From contig NZ_JAIRAU010000028.1 of NCBI RefSeq assembly GCF_020073745.1, positions 186,001-250,000 on the forward strand: a DNA stretch of 64,000 bases, read 5' to 3'. Shown here piece by piece: positions 50,897 to 58,702 of the stretch; position 1 is the stretch's first letter; every line of letters begins with the position of its first letter. The position numbers and the translations under genes were made by a program. The notes below the pieces were generated by a model, which did no database searches, was not told the origin of the DNA, and saw only the letters and a program-made list of their open reading frames with translations. Origin of the DNA: Nannocystis pusilla. Its GTDB lineage: Bacteria; Myxococcota_A; Polyangia; Nannocystales; Nannocystaceae.

Positions 50897-51643
50897 TCAG
50901 AACCGCAAGCCGAGGCCGGTCGGCGCCGAGCCCTGCAGCGGGCCGATGCTCCCGAGCTCGGCGGGGTTCCTGTCGTCGCGCCGGCTCGCCAGCACGCCCG
51001 CGGTGATACCACCGCCGACGGCCAGCACGCCGACGGCGATCACGCCCCAGAACCACCCGCGCTTGTACACCGGCTGCCTGGCCGGCGGCGGCGCGTCGGA
51101 GCCGCGGGTCGGCGGCGCGCTGGCGGCCTCGGACGGTCCCTCCGCCGGCGTGGCCGCCGGCGTGCGCGCGGCGATCTGCGCCAGCTCCTCGTCGATCTTG
51201 GCGATCTGCGCCTCGGCGTCGCCGCGCTGCTCCTGATCCATCTTCGGATCGTCGGTCAGCGCCTTGAGGTAGTTCTGGAACAGCCGCCGGGCCTTGCGCA
51301 GGTGGTCGACGGCGCCCGACAGCCCGTGCCACTGCGTGTACGCCAGGCCGAGGTTGTAGAGCAGGTACGGGTGATTCGACAGCGCGTAGCTGCGCTCGAA
51401 GTGCGCGATCGCCTGCTCGTAGTTGCCGAGCGCGTACGCCTGGGTGCCGAGCTTGTACTCGAGCGCCGGGTCGTTCGACAGCGGCACCTTCGACGTCGCC
51501 GCCCCGCCCTCGCCCTCCACGCCTGTCCCCGCGGCCCTGTCCTCGGGGACAGCTGGTTCGAGCACGCGCGCGCGCGCCGGCCGGGGTGAACACCATCGCC
51601 GCCGCGAGCGCGACGGCGAGCGAGCGACACGAGGACCGCGCAA
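50897..51643 (-). CDS. TPR protein with C-terminal membrane segment; N-terminus probably frameshifted
   Basis: The frame of 248 residues contains two or three TPR-like repeats (EYKLGTQAYALGNYEQAIAHFERSYAL, YLLYNLGLAYTQW), a Pro/Ala linker and a single membrane span RGWFWGVIAVGVLAVGGGITAGVL near the C-terminus. The N-terminal 25 residues in this frame are Arg/Ser/Pro-rich and unconvincing. In the next frame, starting GTG 51653, the same DNA encodes a good signal peptide (VNLVARSSCRSLAVALAAAM then VFTPAGARA). The two frames meet at a run of alternating G and C at about 51567-51579. Loss of one GC unit would join the signal peptide to the TPR domain. A 14-bp array (51522-51563) lies just after that point. 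Either a sequencing slip or a switchable repeat is possible. Confidence 0.75.
   Translation of the reverse strand: MRGPRVARSPSRSRRRWCSPRPARARVLEPAVPEDRAAGTGVEGEGGAATSKVPLSNDPALEYKLGTQAYALGNYEQAIAHFERSYALSNHPYLLYNLGLAYTQWHGLSGAVDHLRKARRLFQNYLKALTDDPKMDQEQRGDAEAQIAKIDEELAQIAARTPAATPAEGPSEAASAPPTRGSDAPPPARQPVYKRGWFWGVIAVGVLAVGGGITAGVLASRRDDRNPAELGSIGPLQGSAPTGLGLRF
51522..51563. repeat. 14-bp phased repeat array, 3 units, next to a GC dinucleotide run
   Basis: Units begin at 51522, 51536 and 51550 (cctg, cctg, cagc). The dinucleotide run at about 51567-51579 lies next to it, at the point where the reading frame of the TPR/TM gene appears to shift. Confidence 0.75.
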
Positions 51644-51769
51644 CCAGGTTCACGCCGCGAGCGTGCCATCGCCCGCCGGCAAATGCCACACCCCGCCCGG
51701 GAGGTCCGGCCGTCCGCACTCGCGCGCTTTGCGCCATCGCCGCCCCGAGACCTGGCCTTCGGGACAGCA

Positions 51770-52870
51770 TCAGACGTTGAAGCGGAAGTGCATCACGTCG
51801 CCGTCCTGAACCACGTACTCCTTGCCTTCGACGCGGAGCAGGCCCTTGGCCTTGACGGCGGCCTCGGAGCCGAGGCGGACCAGGTCTTCCCAGCCCTGGA
51901 CCTCGGCGCGGATGAAGCCCCGCTCGAAGTCGGTGTGGATCTTGCCGGCGGCCTGGGGCGCCAGCGTGCCGCGGCGGATCGTCCAGGCGCGGACCTCCTG
52001 CTTGCCGGCGGTGAAGAAGGTGATGAGGTCGAGCAGCGCGTAGGCCTGGCGGATCAGGCGGTTCAGGCCCGGCTCGGTGACGCCGAGGCCGTCGAGGAAC
52101 TCGCGCCGCTCGTCCGGCGACAGGCCGACGATCTCCGCCTCGATCGCCGCCGAGATCACCACGACCTCGGACTTCTCGCGCGCCGCCAGCTCGACCACCT
52201 TGGCCACCAGCGGATCGGAGGTCCCGGCCGACAGCTGCCCCTCGGCGACGTTGGCGGCGTACAGCATCGGCTTGGCGGTCAGCAGCTGCAGCGTCTTCAT
52301 CACCTCGCGCGACTCGTCGTCGAGCTCGATGGTCCGCGCCGGCTGGCCGCGGTTCATCGCCGCCAACAGCTTCTCGCAGGTCGCCGCCGCCAGCTTCTCG
52401 GCCTTGTCGCCGCCCTTCGAGTTCTTGACCGCCTTCTGCAGCCGCGCCTCCACCGACTGGATGTCGCGCAGGAGCAGCTCGGTGTTGATCACCTCGGCGT
52501 CGTCGACCGGGTCGACCTTGCCGTGGACGTGCACGATCCCGCTGTCGTCGAAGCAGCGGACCACGTGGACGATCGCGTCGACGTTGCGGATGTGGCTGAG
52601 GAAGGCGTTGCCCTTGCCCTCGCCCTGGCTCGCGCCCTTGACCAGGCCGGCGATGTCGACGAACTCGACCGTCGTCGGCACCTCCTTCAGCGGCACGTAC
52701 AACTTCGTCAGCGCCTCTTGCCGCGGGTCCGGCACCGGGACCACGCCGATGTTGGGGTCGATCGTGCAGAACGGGTAGTTGGCCGCCTGCGCGCCGGCAT
52801 TCGACAGCGCGTTGAACAGGGTGGACTTGCCGACGTTGGGCAGACCGACGATTCCGACAGCGAGCGACAT
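51770..52870 (-). CDS. ychF: Obg-like GTPase/ATPase YchF
   Basis: This 366-residue protein is full length and collinear with YchF/OLA1. G1 is GLPNVGKSTLFNAL, followed by the ANYPFCTIDPN switch, the G3 VDIAGLVKGASQGEGKGNAFL, and a coiled-coil insertion in place of a normal G4 (NxxE type, ANVAEG). The C-terminal TGS domain runs from about residue 280 (LLDLITFFTAGKQEVRAWTIRRG, HTDFERGFIRAEV, KEYVVQDGDVMHFRFNV). YchF prefers ATP over GTP and associates with ribosomes and stress responses. A degenerate 14-bp pair (51751-51778) overlaps the stop codon. Confidence 0.97.
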   Translation of the reverse strand: MSLAVGIVGLPNVGKSTLFNALSNAGAQAANYPFCTIDPNIGVVPVPDPRQEALTKLYVPLKEVPTTVEFVDIAGLVKGASQGEGKGNAFLSHIRNVDAIVHVVRCFDDSGIVHVHGKVDPVDDAEVINTELLLRDIQSVEARLQKAVKNSKGGDKAEKLAAATCEKLLAAMNRGQPARTIELDDESREVMKTLQLLTAKPMLYAANVAEGQLSAGTSDPLVAKVVELAAREKSEVVVISAAIEAEIVGLSPDERREFLDGLGVTEPGLNRLIRQAYALLDLITFFTAGKQEVRAWTIRRGTLAPQAAGKIHTDFERGFIRAEVQGWEDLVRLGSEAAVKAKGLLRVEGKEYVVQDGDVMHFRFNV

Positions 52871-52958
52871 GAGCGGCGGGGAGGTAGCACGATCTCCCGC
52901 GCTCCGCGAACCGGGTTTTCACACGCGCGCAGCTCGCGCCCAAGGCGCGCGCGACGGC

Positions 52959-53696
52959 CTAGAAGCGGTGCTCCACGATGAGCGGCAGGACCTCCATGCC
53001 GATCAGGAAGTTGGCGTTGGTCTCGGCCGGCTGGGCCAGCGGCCGGTCGCGGGAGATCGTGAACCCGAGCACCAGGTTCACGTCGAGGCCGATCGCCAGG
53101 TTGCGCAGCAGGAACAGGCGCAGACCGCCGCCGCCGCGCACGCTCAGCGACCACGTGCGCTCGCGGGCCTGCTGGCGCGACTCGGTGATGTACGGGTACC
53201 ACCAGGCCCCGCCGTTGAGGCCGACGCGGGCGATAGGCACCAGGTACGGGTGCTCCTTCAGGAACCACTTGTGGGCGTAGCCGAGGCCGAGGTCGAAGCC
53301 CGCCACCGTGCCGCGGTTGCACGAGCCCTGCGACGCCCCCAGCCCGCACTCCGGCAGGCGGAAGGTGTGCCAGTCGCCGCGGTCGAGCAGGCCCGCGATC
53401 TGCACGTACACCCAGTGCGCCTTGTACAGTTGGCGCTCGTACTGGAAGCCGATGCGGACCCGCGGCAAGTAGCCGGCGAAGCCGACCTGCACCGGCAACA
53501 GCGCCGTGATCGCGTTGCCGCCGATGATGTTCTCCGGCAGCTCGAAGCCCTTCTTCGGTCCGCTGGCGGAGCCGCTGGTGCCGCCGGTGGTGCTGGCCTT
53601 GCCGCCGACCGTGACCGGTGCAGCGTCCGCCGCGCGCGGCAGCAGCGCCAGCGAACACAGCAGGGTCCACAGCAGGAACAGCTTGCAATGGGTCAT
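52959..53696 (-). CDS. Exported protein, probable outer-membrane beta-barrel
   Basis: This 245-residue exported protein has a signal peptide (MTHCKLFLLWTLLCSLALLP) ending AADA. After a Gly/Ser/Thr-rich spacer, the mature part alternates polar and aromatic residues in strand-like runs (VQVGFAGYLPRVRIGFQYERQL, TVAGFDLGLGYAHKWFL, RNLAIGLDVNLVLGFTISRD) and ends in Phe (VEHRF), features of an outer-membrane barrel. No specific family is recognised. The start ATG at 53696 has GGAG upstream; an open frame further upstream is Pro/Arg-rich and rejected. Confidence 0.83.
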   Translation of the reverse strand: MTHCKLFLLWTLLCSLALLPRAADAAPVTVGGKASTTGGTSGSASGPKKGFELPENIIGGNAITALLPVQVGFAGYLPRVRIGFQYERQLYKAHWVYVQIAGLLDRGDWHTFRLPECGLGASQGSCNRGTVAGFDLGLGYAHKWFLKEHPYLVPIARVGLNGGAWWYPYITESRQQARERTWSLSVRGGGGLRLFLLRNLAIGLDVNLVLGFTISRDRPLAQPAETNANFLIGMEVLPLIVEHRF

Positions 53697-53982
53697 GGCG
53701 GAGGCTCCTTGACGTCGCCGTCCGGCCCGGGCGGCCGGCGGTTCGGGCCCGGAGGGCCGTGAAGGGGAGGATCGCGGCCCCGGCGGCATCGCCGCCTGCG
53801 CGGGCGCGCCCGCAAGGGTAGCACTGCACCCGCGGGCGCCAGCAAATTCCCGGCGACCGACCGCGGCGAGGCCGGCTGCACACGCGCGGACGCACGGGCG
53901 CCCCCGGGCCCGACCCCGCGCACACCTGCGCGCATCGGTCGCGGAATAAGACCCCTCAGCCGGTGTTAGGCTTGTACTCCCC

Positions 53983-54204
53983 ATGCGACGTGACGTCCGC
54001 GAACTGCTCGCGCTGCTCGCCGCGGGCCTCGTCCTCGGCCTCGTTCACCTGGCCCTGCGGCCAGACATGCCGTGGGTCCCGGAGCCCCGCGTCGAGGAGA
54101 CGATGTGCGGCGAGGTCGAGCCCGCGCCGGCCGTCGAGGTGCCGGCCGCCTCGTTCGCGCCCGTCGAGCCGATGTCCAGCCCCGGCCCGGAGGATGTCCG
54201 ATGA
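53983..54204 (+). CDS. Small single-span membrane protein
   Basis: This 73-residue protein has an N-terminal membrane span (ELLALLAAGLVLGLVHLAL) followed by a Pro/Glu/Val-rich tail with one Cys (ETMCGEVEP). Its stop overlaps the start of the MauE/DoxX gene (ATGA), so the two are coupled. In other myxobacteria a rhodanese-domain protein with a similar membrane start may occupy this place, in which case this would be a truncated relative; that is a guess. The last codons and the next start lie in a 14-bp repeat array. Confidence 0.65.
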   Translation: MRRDVRELLALLAAGLVLGLVHLALRPDMPWVPEPRVEETMCGEVEPAPAVEVPAASFAPVEPMSSPGPEDVR

Positions 54205-54248
54205 GCCAGGTCTCCGAGACCATGTCCGCTCGGGCATCTCATTGGCGG
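54193..54248. repeat. 14-bp phased repeat array, 4 units, across a stop/start overlap
   Basis: Units begin at 54193 (gatg), 54207 (cagg), 54221 (catg) and 54235 (catc). The first unit contains the ATG of the MauE/DoxX gene (54201). Confidence 0.8.
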
Positions 54249-54665
54249 CGCGGCGGCGTGTGGGTCCTGCGGATCGTCGTCGCCGGCGTGCTGCTGGCGG
54301 CCGCCGTGCCCAAGCTGGCCGACCCGGCCGCGTTCGCGGCCAAGCTGCCCAACTACCGCCTGTTCCCCGAATTCCTCGTCAACATCGTCGCCACCACCGC
54401 GCCGATGCTCGAGCTGGTGGCCGCGCTGGCGCTGCTGAGCGGTCGCCTCTACCGCGGCGGCGTGTGGCTGTCGGTCGGGCTCATGGCGATGTTCACGGCG
54501 CTGATCGGCTCGGCGCTGGCGCGGGGGATCGACCTCGACTGCGGCTGCTTCGGCAACGCCGTCCAGGCCGAGCCGGTCGGCGCCCTCGACCTCGTGCGCA
54601 ACGTCGTGCTGCTCGGCCTCACCGTCGTCCTGGCCATCGACCTCGGGCGTGAGCCGGCGCAGTGA
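54201..54665 (+). CDS. MauE/DoxX-family membrane protein
   Basis: This 154-residue protein has four hydrophobic segments and the motif GIDLDCGCFGNAV, which is characteristic of the MauE/DoxX-like group. It also has the early VLRIVVAGVLLAAAVPKLADPAAFAAKLPNYRL segment. MauE is linked to disulfide handling during methylamine dehydrogenase maturation; many relatives are generic membrane thiol or quinone proteins. No mau genes are present here. ATG overlaps the previous stop by 4 bp. Confidence 0.87.
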   Translation: MSQVSETMSARASHWRRGGVWVLRIVVAGVLLAAAVPKLADPAAFAAKLPNYRLFPEFLVNIVATTAPMLELVAALALLSGRLYRGGVWLSVGLMAMFTALIGSALARGIDLDCGCFGNAVQAEPVGALDLVRNVVLLGLTVVLAIDLGREPAQ

Positions 54666-54770
54666 CGAGCTTCACGCGCCGAGGTGCCGGGCGATCACCC
54701 GCCAGGGTCACGTGCGACGCGCTCGTGGTCGCCGCGAGCGCCGCCGGTCGCGCGTGGTAGACACGCGTCG

Positions 54771-55958
54771 ATGACCGGCGTCCCGTACATCCTCTCGATC
54801 GACCACCTCCTCACCGACGAGGAGCGGCTGACCTGGCAGGCCGCGCGGGACTTCGGCGCCCGGCGGATCGCCCCCGTCATCGAGCAGCACTACGAGCGCG
54901 GCACCTTCCCGCGCGAGCTCATCTCCGAGTTCGCGGCCATGGGCTTCCTCGGCGCCCCGCTGCAGGGCTACGGCTGCGCCGGCATGAACCCGGTCGCCTA
55001 CGGCCTGACGATGATCGAGCTCGAGCGGCAGGACAGCGGGATCCGCAGCTTCTGCTCCGTCCAGTCGGCCCTGGCGATGTGGCCGATCTACGCCTACGGC
55101 AGCGAGGAGCAGCGCCAGCGCTGGCTGCCCGGCATGGCGCGCGGCGAGATCATCGGCGCCTTCGGCCTCACCGAGCCCAACTCCGGCAGCGACCCCGGCT
55201 CGATGCGCACGCACGCCCGCCAGCGCGAGGCCGGCGGCGACTACGTGCTGAGCGGCCAGAAGATGTGGATCACCAACAGCCCGATCGCCGACGTGCTGGT
55301 CGTATGGGCCAAGACGCTGGACTTCGGCAGCGACACGCCGGTCATCCGCGGCTTCCTCGTCGAGCGCTCGATGGCCGGCCTGCAGACCCCGGAGACGCAC
55401 GGCAAGCTGAGCCTGCGGGCCTCGATCACCGGCGAGATCGTGCTCGACGAGGTGCGAGTCCCCCGGGAAAACCTCCTCCCCGGCGTGCAGGGCCTCAAGG
55501 GTCCGCTCGGCTGCCTCACCCAGGCCCGCTACGGCATCGGCTGGGGCGCCGTGGGCGCGGCCATGAGCGTGTACGAGCGGGCCCGCGAATACACCCTGCA
55601 GCGGACCCAGTTCGGGCGCCCGATCGCCGGCTTCCAGCTGACCCAGCAGAAGCTGGTCGAGCTGCACAACGACATCGGCAAGGGCCTCCTGCTCGCCTAT
55701 CACTTCGGCCGGCTCAAGCAGGACGGCAAGCTCACCCCCGAGCAGGTCTCGTACCTCAAGCGGGACAACGTGCGCATGGCCCTGGAGTCGGCCCGCACCG
55801 CGCGCTCCATGCTGGGCGGCAACGGCATCATGGGCGAGTTTCACATCATGCGTCACCTGTGCAACCTCGAGACGGTCTACACCTACGAGGGCACCCACGA
55901 GATCCACACGCTGGCGATCGGCCGGGCCCTGACCGGGCTGTCGGCCTTCACCGGCTGA
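54771..55958 (+). CDS. Acyl-CoA dehydrogenase, glutaryl-CoA dehydrogenase-like
   Basis: This 395-residue FAD enzyme is collinear with the acyl-CoA dehydrogenase family: GAFGLTEPNSGSDPGSMRTHA and KMWITNSPIADVLVVWAK in the middle domain, RTQFGRPIAGFQLTQQKLVE and the catalytic base Glu in ETVYTYEGTHEIHTLAIGRA. The pattern QDSGIRSFCSVQSALAMWPI and the YEGTHEIH end are closest to glutaryl-CoA dehydrogenases (GcdH), which convert glutaryl-CoA to crotonyl-CoA and CO2. The decarboxylating role cannot be proven from sequence reading alone. It stands alone on the plus strand. Confidence 0.92.
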   Translation: MTGVPYILSIDHLLTDEERLTWQAARDFGARRIAPVIEQHYERGTFPRELISEFAAMGFLGAPLQGYGCAGMNPVAYGLTMIELERQDSGIRSFCSVQSALAMWPIYAYGSEEQRQRWLPGMARGEIIGAFGLTEPNSGSDPGSMRTHARQREAGGDYVLSGQKMWITNSPIADVLVVWAKTLDFGSDTPVIRGFLVERSMAGLQTPETHGKLSLRASITGEIVLDEVRVPRENLLPGVQGLKGPLGCLTQARYGIGWGAVGAAMSVYERAREYTLQRTQFGRPIAGFQLTQQKLVELHNDIGKGLLLAYHFGRLKQDGKLTPEQVSYLKRDNVRMALESARTARSMLGGNGIMGEFHIMRHLCNLETVYTYEGTHEIHTLAIGRALTGLSAFTG

Positions 55959-56113
55959 TCGAGCCGAACCCACGAGCCGCGGCCCGTCCGGTCGGCCTGC
56001 ACGACATCCTCGCGCGACGTCTTCTGCCACCGCCCGAGTCGTCGCCGCCAGGCCGTCGCCGCGCGAGCAACTTCTTCTTCACCCGAACAACTTGTTTCGC
56101 GGCTCGCGGCCGG

Positions 56114-56269
56114 TCACCACGCCAGCGGGATGACGCCCTGGACCACGAGGCCGATCAGCACCAGCGAGAGCGACAGGATCAGCACGAAGAACCCGGTCGA
56201 CGGCGCCGCGCCCGGCGTCGCGGGCGAGGGCGCGTGGCAGGAGCAATAACCGGGGCCGTGGATCTGCAT
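56114..56269 (-). CDS. Small single-span membrane protein
   Basis: This is a 51-residue frame with an N-terminal Cys/His/Pro segment (MQIHGPGYCSCHAPSPATPG) and one hydrophobic span (FFVLILSLSLVLIGLVVQGV). The hydrophobic run is a strong sign of a real gene in this GC-rich DNA, but there is no clear ribosome site. The flanking sequence 55959-56113 and 56270-56496 shows nothing else. Confidence 0.5.
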   Translation of the reverse strand: MQIHGPGYCSCHAPSPATPGAAPSTGFFVLILSLSLVLIGLVVQGVIPLAW

Positions 56270-56496
56270 CGGGCCAGCGGAGCTTAGCACGCCGGGGGCG
56301 GGCGCAGGCAAATCGGGCGGGCCGCCGCAACCGATGCGGGCACGTGGACACGGCTCACGACCTGCGCGGCGAGCGGACTTGCGACGTACCGTACGGACGA
56401 GCATCGGCCGGCGACGCGACGCGGTGGCCCGGGCGCCGCGCGGAAAAGGCCGCGACCCTCGCCAGTCCGGTCGACTTCCGCTAGCTTAGGCGGGCC

Positions 56497-57042
56497 ATGG
56501 TGCACCCGGTCCAGAGTGTCATCGAGTCGCTGTACGCGGCTGGTCGCTGCCCTCGCCTCCACGTCGACGCGACCCACGCCTCCGTGACGGTGCCGGACTT
56601 CATCCGCCAGCAGTGGCGCGAGCGGCTGATCATCGACCTCGACGCCAGCTACCCGCTCGACCTGGTGTTCGGCGAGAGCGGTCTCGCGGCCGATCTCTCG
56701 TTCGGCGGGCACGTGACCCGCTGCTCCTTCCCCTGGGAGTCCATCTACATCGTCACCGACCGTTCGACCGGCCGCGGCATCGTGCTCGACCGCCACGTGC
56801 CCGAGTCGGTCAAGCGCCAGGCCGCCGGGCAGCAGCCGGCGCCGGCCTTCGACAACGCGATCACCAAGGTCGAGCCGCCGGCCGAGCCCAAGCCCGAGCT
56901 GCGGCGCGTCGAGGCCGAGCCTGCCGCCGAGGAGGCGCCGGCCGTGGCGGAAGCCGCTCCACCCGCCGCCGCGCCCAGCCCGAGCGACGATCAGGCCAAG
57001 AAGCGTCGCGCGGCCTTCCGCGTCATCGATGGTGGTGGTTGA
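56497..57042 (+). CDS. SspB-like ClpXP adaptor protein
   Basis: This 181-residue protein has an SspB core (about 1-110: VIESLYAAGRCPRLHVDATH, VTVPDFIRQQWRERLIIDLD, LDLVFGESGLAADLSFGGH, FPWESIYIVTDRSTGRG) followed by an acidic, Ala/Pro/Glu-rich flexible tail. The final residues AAFRVIDGGG resemble the short ClpX-binding (XB) motif of SspB. SspB delivers ssrA-tagged, stalled proteins to the ClpXP protease. The match over the core is good and the tail organisation supports it. Confidence 0.9.
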   Translation: MVHPVQSVIESLYAAGRCPRLHVDATHASVTVPDFIRQQWRERLIIDLDASYPLDLVFGESGLAADLSFGGHVTRCSFPWESIYIVTDRSTGRGIVLDRHVPESVKRQAAGQQPAPAFDNAITKVEPPAEPKPELRRVEAEPAAEEAPAVAEAAPPAAAPSPSDDQAKKRRAAFRVIDGGG

Positions 57043-57173
57043 TCTTCGCGCGTGGCAGGATCGTTCTTTCACGCGGGTCCGCGAGCCATCCGCGTCGGAC
57101 CCACATCGATGCCGGCGGGCCGAAGCACGGGCCTTGACCCTGCCCTCACCCGTCGCCCCAGAGGAGCCCGGTC

Positions 57174-57470
57174 ATGAAGCTGGCGGCCATCTTCATCAGT
57201 CTCTTCCTCGCGCTGCTCGCCGCGCTGTGGCTCGCCTTCGTCCGCGCCGCGCCGCCGCATGAAGTGTGTCAGCGCAAGGCCGACATCCTCCGCGCCGAGG
57301 CCGGCAACGAGCACGGCGAGGCCGTCGAGCGCCTGCTCGACCAGTACCGCCTCGGCTGTCGCAAACAGGCCGAGGCCCTGCTCCAGCTGCGCGGCAAGCT
57401 CGTCTACGCGCGCCACGCCAAGTGCGTCATGGCGGCGCGCACCCTCTCCGAGGCCGAGCGCTGCGGCTAG
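57174..57470 (+). CDS. Small exported or membrane-anchored protein
   Basis: This 98-residue protein has an N-terminal hydrophobic signal or anchor (MKLAAIFISLFLALLAALWL) and a charged helical remainder with four Cys (EVCQRK, LGCRKQ, AKCVMA, ERCG) that could form two disulfides. A ribosome site (AGGAG) lies just upstream. No family is recognised. It stands between the SspB-like gene and tcdA, all on the plus strand. Confidence 0.75.
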   Translation: MKLAAIFISLFLALLAALWLAFVRAAPPHEVCQRKADILRAEAGNEHGEAVERLLDQYRLGCRKQAEALLQLRGKLVYARHAKCVMAARTLSEAERCG

Positions 57471-57551
57471 CGGGCGCGGCTCGCTAGTGCCCTGAGTCGC
57501 GGCCGCGGGCCCTCGACCCGGGGCCTCCGACCTCTATACTCCGGCCTCGCC

Positions 57552-58442
57552 ATGACCACGCAGTTCATCCCGAGCGCCGGCCTGTTCCCCGGGCGCAAGG
57601 CCACCGCGCCCGCCGTCACCGCCGACGACGAGACCAGCACCTACAAGCTCCACCGCCGCTTCGACCGCATGGGTCGGCTGGTCGGCGACGCCGGCATGCA
57701 GCGGCTGTTCGGCAGCCACGTGATGGTCGTCGGCCTCGGCGGCGTCGGCAGCTGGGCCGCCGAGTCGCTCGCGCGCTCGGGCGTCGGCAAGCTGACCATC
57801 GTCGACTTCGACCTGATCTGCGTCACCAACGCCAACCGCCAGCTGCACGCCGTGCGCGGCACCACCGGCAAGCCCAAGGCCGCCGTCATGGCCGAGCGGC
57901 TGCGGCTCATCAACCCGCGCTGCGAGGTCGTCCCGCGCCAGGAGTTCTACAACGCCGAGGCCAGCGAGTCGCTGCTGGCCGGCGCGCCCGACCTGGTCGT
58001 CGACGCGATCGACAACCTCGCCGCCAAGACCCACCTGATCGCCACCTGTCGCAAGCGGCAGATCCCGCTGGTCGTCTCCGGCGGCGCGTCCGGCCGCATG
58101 GACCCGACGCAGATCCGGATCGCCGACCTCAACGCCGTCGACAACGACCCGTTCCTGGCCGCCACCCGCAAGCTGCTGCGCAAGCACCACGAGTTCCCCC
58201 ACCGCGACAAGGAGCCGTGGGGCATCGCCGCCGTCTACTCGCCCGAGCCCGCCCGCGACCCGCTCGACCTCGACTACGACGGCGGCGAGGGCTTCCGCTG
58301 CGTGTGCCCGCAGGGCGAGAACGACCTCCACGGCTGCATGCACCGCAACGTCATCTACGGCACCGCCAGCTTCGTCACCGGCGCCTTCGGCCTCGCCTGC
58401 GCCAGCGCGGCCGTGCGCACCCTGCTCGGCCAGCCGCTCTGA
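57552..58442 (+). CDS. tcdA: tRNA threonylcarbamoyladenosine dehydratase (TcdA/CsdL, E1-like)
   Basis: This 296-residue ThiF/E1-like protein has the nucleotide-binding motif HVMVVGLGGVGSWAAESLARSG, the IVDFDLICVTNANRQLHA segment and the VVDAIDNLAAKTHL strand, all typical of TcdA. TcdA uses ATP to cyclise threonylcarbamoyladenosine at position 37 of ANN-decoding tRNAs. The N-terminal about 30 residues are an extra extension relative to E. coli TcdA. It keeps Cys residues near the C-terminus (FRCVCPQGENDLHGCMH). A 14-bp array begins just after the stop. Confidence 0.93.
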   Translation: MTTQFIPSAGLFPGRKATAPAVTADDETSTYKLHRRFDRMGRLVGDAGMQRLFGSHVMVVGLGGVGSWAAESLARSGVGKLTIVDFDLICVTNANRQLHAVRGTTGKPKAAVMAERLRLINPRCEVVPRQEFYNAEASESLLAGAPDLVVDAIDNLAAKTHLIATCRKRQIPLVVSGGASGRMDPTQIRIADLNAVDNDPFLAATRKLLRKHHEFPHRDKEPWGIAAVYSPEPARDPLDLDYDGGEGFRCVCPQGENDLHGCMHRNVIYGTASFVTGAFGLACASAAVRTLLGQPL

Positions 58443-58539
58443 ACCTGTCCCGCGGGCCAGCTCGCGCCGACGCGGGGCGGCCCGTTGGGGAACGCGCCTC
58501 GCGGACCTGTCCCCGCGAGCGGCCCGCGGAGCGAGCTTG

Positions 58540-58702
58540 CCTGTCTCTCGGGACATGCGCCAGCTCGGACTCGCGCCGCGGCGTGCGGCCTTCGCCGCCT
58601 GCTGCTCGCTGAGCCGCGAGCGCACGAGAGAACATGCCTGATAAAACATTCCCGGAAGAACATGCCCCTTCAGGCATGCCCCTGCGGACATGCTCTCCCG
58701 TC
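58540..58702. repeat. 14-bp phased repeat arrays (58540-58567 and 58633-58702, 5 units in the second)
   Basis: The first array has units at 58540 and 58554. The second has units at 58633, 58647, 58661, 58675 and 58689 (catg, catt, catg, catg, catg) and overlaps the stop codon of the ArsA-like gene (58701-58703). A further pair at 58444-58471 follows the tcdA stop. The gap 58443-58700 has no gene. Confidence 0.9.

Noticed and set aside
53697..53982. N-terminal extension of the barrel-like exported protein
   Set aside because: The open frame continues upstream of ATG 53696, but the extension is Pro/Arg-rich and would bury the signal peptide; a good ribosome site precedes 53696.
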